NCBI GenBank assembly: GCA_025451595.1
Contig: JANWKD010000060.1
Location: 1-8,635, forward strand
Source of the DNA: Candidatus Babeliales bacterium
GTDB taxonomy: Bacteria > Babelota > Babeliae > Babelales > JANWKD01
Direction: 5' to 3'
Length of the DNA: 8,635 nt
Under the pieces are notes generated by a model. That model was not told the DNA's origin, searched no databases, and saw only the letters and a list, made by a program, of their open reading frames with translations. The first letter of the stretch is position 1, and each line of letters opens with the position of its first letter. Positions 5,181 through 8,635 of this stretch are shown in pieces. Made by a program: the position numbers and the translations under genes.

Positions 5181-6920
5181 ATGCTTTTTATCCATAAACT
5201 GTCTAAAGCATTTTTAGTTACATCATTCATAACTGTTTCAGTTTGCGCTCAGCAAGTAGAAGATTATTCTACCGGTCAAAAGGCGATACAGGATATTATG
5301 TCGCACCACGAGACTGGTATAGGGGTTTATAACCGGAAAAGTCTTTCATGTGCTGAAACTAAAAACTGGTATCAAGATCTGAATATTCCGGCAATAGCAG
5401 ACTATTTTGGTTTCAAAACTATTTTGGGGAGAAGTTTCTTTATTGAGACGCTCAAAAATCCGCTTACGGCTCAAAGCAAAGAGGTTATTTTACAACGGCA
5501 ACAAGTAATCAAAGCGTTAGTAGAAAATCCAGAATTGAAAAAGGAAGTTGATGAATACATTGAAAAGGCAAAAATAGCTGAACAAGAAATCGTTAAGTTG
5601 TTTTCTGAATTTTATAAAGGCAAAAATTGCCCCGAGCTTAAAGCATTGGCTCAAATTAAACAACAAAATCCTGATCTTTACCCTTGGATAGAATCAATGA
5701 CAATAAGTCCCAAGGGTAAAAAAATTGCTTTAGGAATAAGTTGCTTAGCAGCGATACTTTATTCTGGTGGCGTAGGGATTAATGGTTATAAAATAGGTTC
5801 TTTGATAAGAAAAGATGGGTTTAATTTAAAAAACGTTCCAACAATTGTGGCGCATTCATTTGCAAGCGTAATATGTTCTTTATTTGCGGGGTTAACTGGA
5901 TACGTTATTTATAAGGATATTGATGCAGCTATAGAAAAAAGATCTAAGTTGCATGCGGTTAATCAATTGATTGTAATAGCTGAAAAATTAGATAATTTTT
6001 GTACTAACTTCAATATTGAGATGCAGTTTAGAATAAGCAATATTACGAATGATAATGGCAAAGAATTAATTAAAAACTTAAAACATAAACGATACGTGCC
6101 AAAAAAGAAGTATCTTTTTGATTATGCAAAAGTTAATACCTACTTATATGCATTTTATAATCAACAGCAGCATTTAGCTGAAATTTTTGCATGCATTGCA
6201 GAAATGGATACCTATAATGCTATTGCTACCAAAATTATTGAGTCGCAAGATCAAGCAAATAAGTTCTGTTTCGTGAATTTTATCGATGAGCAAAATCCAG
6301 TTATTCGCTCAGTGGGTTTCTGGAACGTGTTAGTTGCAAAGCCAATCGTCAATGATTTGCACGAAGACAAGCATATTATTCTTACGGGTCCTAACATGGG
6401 CGGGAAGTCGACGAACATTCGGTCTCTGCTGCAAAATATTGGCTTGGCGCAGGCCTATGGCGTTGCTGCTGCGCAAACATTTGAATCTACTTTTTTTGAT
6501 ATTATTTACTCACTGATCAACGTATCAGATGACATTTTAAATGGTCTTTCTCTTTTTGCCACCGAAGTAAAACGAGCGCAAGAAGTTTTAGAACGTATTA
6601 AGACCTTGCAACCAGGTCAAAAGTTCTTCTTTGCACTCGATGAGCTATTTACGGGCACCAATGCGGAAGATGGCCAGACCTGCGCGTATGAATTTATTAA
6701 ACGGTTATTATCATTTGAAGGCGTTCAATTTATTTATGCAACCCATTTTGCAAAATTAACTGAACTAGAGCAAGAATCATCACATTGTATCAATTACAAA
6801 GTTGATGAACCAAGTAAAAACGCTGACGGTAAATTAGTCTACCCATACACGTTGAGTAAGGGGATTAACCAATCGCGCGTTGCACTTGATTTAGTACGCG
6901 AAGCGCAATTATTTGCATAA
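5181..6920 (+). CDS. Membrane-associated MutS-family ATPase (core + ATPase, no mismatch-recognition domain)
   Basis: 579 residues. The ATPase domain is intact: Walker A GPNMGGKS (403-410), MutS signature SLFATE (457-462), Walker B FFFALDEL with Asp487-Glu488, then FTGTNAEDG, and the H-loop THF (521-523). The C-terminus LVYPYTLSKGINQSRVALDL matches the end of the MutS ATPase fold. Residues about 66-140 match the MutS core (lever) start: GRSFFIETLKNPL, then ILQRQQVIKALVENPEL. Domains I and II are absent, so mismatch recognition is not expected. Unusually, a signal peptide (about 1-23, cleavage after VCA) and two hydrophobic segments (about 181-201 and 220-243) are present, the pair sitting where the clamp helices would be. 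AGGGGG 4 nt before the ATG fixes this start and retains the signal. First gene of a set with two M48-like proteins. Confidence 0.9.
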   Translation: MLFIHKLSKAFLVTSFITVSVCAQQVEDYSTGQKAIQDIMSHHETGIGVYNRKSLSCAETKNWYQDLNIPAIADYFGFKTILGRSFFIETLKNPLTAQSKEVILQRQQVIKALVENPELKKEVDEYIEKAKIAEQEIVKLFSEFYKGKNCPELKALAQIKQQNPDLYPWIESMTISPKGKKIALGISCLAAILYSGGVGINGYKIGSLIRKDGFNLKNVPTIVAHSFASVICSLFAGLTGYVIYKDIDAAIEKRSKLHAVNQLIVIAEKLDNFCTNFNIEMQFRISNITNDNGKELIKNLKHKRYVPKKKYLFDYAKVNTYLYAFYNQQQHLAEIFACIAEMDTYNAIATKIIESQDQANKFCFVNFIDEQNPVIRSVGFWNVLVAKPIVNDLHEDKHIILTGPNMGGKSTNIRSLLQNIGLAQAYGVAAAQTFESTFFDIIYSLINVSDDILNGLSLFATEVKRAQEVLERIKTLQPGQKFFFALDELFTGTNAEDGQTCAYEFIKRLLSFEGVQFIYATHFAKLTELEQESSHCINYKVDEPSKNADGKLVYPYTLSKGINQSRVALDLVREAQLFA

Positions 6921-6930
6921 GAATTTTTTT

Positions 6931-6961
6931 CAGGGCCAAAACTTTTTACATTTTGGCCCTG
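6931..6961 (+). other. Perfect 11-bp intercistronic hairpin without a T-tract
   Basis: CAGGGCCAAAA (6931-6941) and TTTTGGCCCTG (6951-6961) are exact inverses around a 9-nt loop. It lies 11 nt after the MutS-like stop and 20 nt before the M48 gene. T-runs lie before the stem and in the loop, not after it, so it is not a canonical terminator in either direction. It may be a partial terminator, or an RNA-processing or stabilising structure that sets different levels for the two genes. Confidence 0.55.
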
Positions 6962-6980
6962 AGTAATAAATGGATTTAAT

Positions 6981-7721
6981 ATGACAACCAAGAACATAAT
7001 GTTGGGACTTCTTTCTTGTTGCTTAATGGCTGGGTTCTATTTTGGTCTCAATAAACTGATGCAAAATAAAAAGTTTACCTCATATTTTGCAGATAGTTAT
7101 GGCACGCAACCAGTCGAAAAAAAATATCAAGAGTTAATTTACGCAATTAAAGATGAATTGGGTATTACAAAGCCGATTGAAATTCGCAACATGAACGCAA
7201 CGGCTATTGCTACATTGGGTCGTTGGAATTTACTTGCATATTTAGATTCATATATTTTTATTGGGCCGGACTTTTTTACTGAATTTACACCAAAAGAGCA
7301 ACGGTTTCTTATTGGGCATGAACTAATACATATTAAATATAGCCATGTTTTTAAGCGATTCGTGTCGTTAGCATTTTCTTTTCTTATTGCGGTGCTATTG
7401 ACGATATTAATTGGATTTTATTTACGAAAAGTGATACAGAAGCGATTTTTGAGGTTAATATCGTATGTTATGGTATATTTTCTTATTTCCAATATTAATG
7501 GCTTTTTAGTCCTTGCATATTATCGCAATCAAGAATATCAAGCAGATCGTGATAGTTCATGCGCGTTGCAATCAAAGCAAGCTGGTATTGATTGGTTTAA
7601 GCGTCAACTTAATTATGTATCTCCGATTCAGGTACAAGAACATCCTAAGACAATTTGGGGGCAACTTCGATCAACTCATCCAAGCCACCAGGATCGAATT
7701 GTTTATTTAGAAACTTTATAA
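6981..7721 (+). CDS. M48-family membrane zinc metalloprotease
   Basis: 246 residues. Zinc-dependent endopeptidase of the M48 (HtpX/Ste24-like) family. HELIH (113-117) provides two His ligands and the catalytic Glu. The third ligand is probably Glu185 in NQEYQADRD, the usual ExxxD-type block. The C-terminal HPSHQDRI (233-240) is a family hallmark. Hydrophobic segments are an N-terminal signal anchor (about 7-25) and two helices (about 127-148 and 155-180) between HExxH and the Glu motif, as in HtpX-type enzymes. Family members cleave membrane or envelope proteins; the substrate here is unknown. The Shine-Dalgarno is weak (GGA, 7 nt before ATG). There is no separate promoter in the 60-nt gap, which holds a perfect hairpin, so it is probably co-transcribed with the MutS-like gene. 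Confidence 0.9.
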   Translation: MTTKNIMLGLLSCCLMAGFYFGLNKLMQNKKFTSYFADSYGTQPVEKKYQELIYAIKDELGITKPIEIRNMNATAIATLGRWNLLAYLDSYIFIGPDFFTEFTPKEQRFLIGHELIHIKYSHVFKRFVSLAFSFLIAVLLTILIGFYLRKVIQKRFLRLISYVMVYFLISNINGFLVLAYYRNQEYQADRDSSCALQSKQAGIDWFKRQLNYVSPIQVQEHPKTIWGQLRSTHPSHQDRIVYLETL

Positions 7722-7737
7722 TTACGAAGGGCTGTGT

Positions 7738-8487
7738 ATGTTTTTTTTGCTGTTATTTTTTTCCTTACTGACAATTTCATTTAATAATAATGCTGCAAGC
7801 AGAGAGGCTACTATTCAAGAAGCTGAAAAATTTTCAGCAGGCAAGTTATCAGATAAGAATGAATTATTTGTTCGTTCGGTCATCGAGCAAACGCAATGCT
7901 CCAATACTACTATTGAATTTAGAAAACCTATCAAAGAATTGCTTGATACGTACCCTTTGTATATCTTTGGTCACTATGTGGCACCATATAATTATTGGTA
8001 TATCAACGAACCATGGTTTGATGGGTTAACTGATAATGCAAAAAAGTTTTACATCGGCTATCAGTTAATAGCAGCACAACCTGCAGGTATTAAAGATAAA
8101 TTACCGAATATAATGGTTTGGATTATAGAGCTTTCAGTTCTTGTTGGTTTGTTTCTTTACTTAAGATCTAAACCGAAATGGTATACTATTAATCTGACAA
8201 CCTATCGGCGCATTGGCCTGGCTGTGCTAGGTACGTTTATCATTTCAGTTCCGTTGGAACTATTAGAGACTAAATATTTTATTAAAAAGCCTGTTGATAC
8301 ATGGCTAGCTCATGACATTACGGTGGTCAGAAAGCTAAACTGCGTTGATGGGGCGCTTGAGTTATTAAAAAATCAGCAACAAATAATAGCGCCTACCTAT
8401 GAGCATAATAAAGCGTATTGGAAAGATTTGTATGAATCATTCCCTGCTCGTATTGCGCAGTTGGAAAAATTGAAAAACGTTGCATAA
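7738..8487 (+). CDS. M48-like pseudoprotease, paralogue of the upstream M48 enzyme
   Basis: 249 residues with a signal peptide (about 1-20, cleavage after NNAA). On its own it looks hypothetical, but it is colinear with the M48 protein upstream. KKFYIGYQLIAAQ (102-114) aligns with QRFLIGHELIHIK. Two membrane helices (about 124-142 and 158-176) fall at the same spacing. DTWLAHDITVVRKL replaces NQEYQADRDSSCAL, and FPARIAQLEKL replaces HPSHQDRIVYLETL. The zinc site is gone: His113, Glu114 and His117 become Tyr108, Gln109 and Ala112, and the Glu185 ligand appears to be Thr or Asp. The frame is intact, so this looks like a retained pseudoenzyme rather than a decaying gene. GAAGGG (7726-7731) lies 6 nt before the ATG, 16 nt after the M48 stop, so the two are co-transcribed. 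Confidence 0.85.
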   Translation: MFFLLLFFSLLTISFNNNAASREATIQEAEKFSAGKLSDKNELFVRSVIEQTQCSNTTIEFRKPIKELLDTYPLYIFGHYVAPYNYWYINEPWFDGLTDNAKKFYIGYQLIAAQPAGIKDKLPNIMVWIIELSVLVGLFLYLRSKPKWYTINLTTYRRIGLAVLGTFIISVPLELLETKYFIKKPVDTWLAHDITVVRKLNCVDGALELLKNQQQIIAPTYEHNKAYWKDLYESFPARIAQLEKLKNVA

Positions 8488-8500
8488 AATTTTCGAATAT

Positions 8501-8543
8501 TAGACTTTTCCTGAAGCTTTAAAACAGCTTTGGGGAAAGTTTA
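8501..8543 (+). terminator. Long hairpin after the pseudoprotease gene
   Basis: The arms 8501-8518 and 8526-8543 pair over 18 bp with four G-T wobbles around a 7-nt loop (TTAAAAC). It starts 14 nt after the stop. The following T-tract is weak (TTTAT, partly inside the stem). The wobbles would be A-C mismatches on the other strand, so the structure favours + strand RNA. Terminator or 3'-end stabiliser of the MutS/M48 transcript. Confidence 0.55.
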
Positions 8544-8567
8544 TACCAATGAAGTAATGTATAGAAT

Positions 8568-8635
8568 CTATTGTTTAAGTCGTTTTAATTTTTCTTTTAA
8601 ATTATCAAGGAGCGACTTCAACCATGGTCTTCCTG
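8568..8635 (-). CDS. Possible 3' end of a minus-strand gene (partial)
   Basis: Read on the - strand from the right edge, one frame stays open for 22 codons and ends at TAG (8570-8568). The peptide end, PWLKSLLDNLKEKLKRLKQ, has the regular Leu/Lys spacing of an amphipathic helix or coiled coil, like a genuine protein C-terminus. A convergent gene here would fit the hairpin at 8501-8543. The alternative is a + strand gene starting at ATG 8624 (MVFL...), whose AAGGAG (8607-8612) lies 11 nt away, longer than usual. A short open frame in AT-rich DNA can also be chance. Confidence 0.4.
   Translation of the reverse strand, partial: GRPWLKSLLDNLKEKLKRLKQ

Noticed and set aside
5181..6920. Annotation as DNA mismatch repair protein MutS
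   Set aside because: Mismatch-recognition domain I and connector domain II are missing, and the protein has an export signal and membrane helices. Only the family-level name is justified.
7738..8487. Ordinary pseudogene explanation for the second M48-like gene
   Set aside because: There is no frameshift or stop; the signal peptide, ribosome binding site and membrane helices are retained, which fits a maintained pseudoenzyme better than decay.

Overview
The window is AT-rich bacterial DNA holding eight confident protein genes, one tRNA gene and a block of GC-rich intergenic repeats. Most of the proteins carry export or membrane signals. Tandem ankyrin-repeat proteins with signal peptides, a plant-type Deg protease, a membrane-embedded MutS-like ATPase and an M48 protease pair together suggest a host-associated, probably intracellular, bacterium. 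Candidatus Dependentiae (TM6) is my best guess; this rests on gene content and style, not on a phylogenetic marker.

Layout. (1) 1-1475, + strand: the 3' part of a Deg/HtrA serine protease with two PDZ domains, open at the left edge. (2) 1472-1840, - strand: a small soluble conserved-looking protein of unknown function, convergent with the protease. The two stop codons overlap inside a hairpin that can serve as a shared terminator. (3) 1855-1883: a divergent promoter region. (4) 1936-2697, + strand: tlyA, an rRNA 2'-O-methyltransferase of the S4-FtsJ type. (5) 2805-2881: tRNA-Arg(UCG) with encoded CCA, followed at once by an intrinsic terminator. (6) 2880-3190: two degenerate copies of a GC-rich palindromic repeat. 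(7) 3304-5063: two overlapping, paralogous, exported ankyrin proteins. (8) 5181-8487: a three-gene set made of a MutS-family ATPase with a signal peptide and a transmembrane hairpin inside its core, an M48 membrane metalloprotease, and a second M48-like protein whose HExxH site has been lost. (9) 8501-8543: a long hairpin, then the likely 3' end of a - strand gene at the right edge.

The most interesting part is 5181-8487. A MutS core plus ATPase, exported or membrane-bound and without mismatch-recognition domains, is very unlikely to do mismatch repair. It sits directly upstream of an active-looking M48 protease and a colinear pseudoprotease with the same membrane topology. I infer a possible membrane ATPase/protease/pseudoprotease module. 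A shared upstream element (TTGCAAAT...AAATGCTTTA) precedes both this set and the ankyrin pair, so the two sets may be co-regulated.
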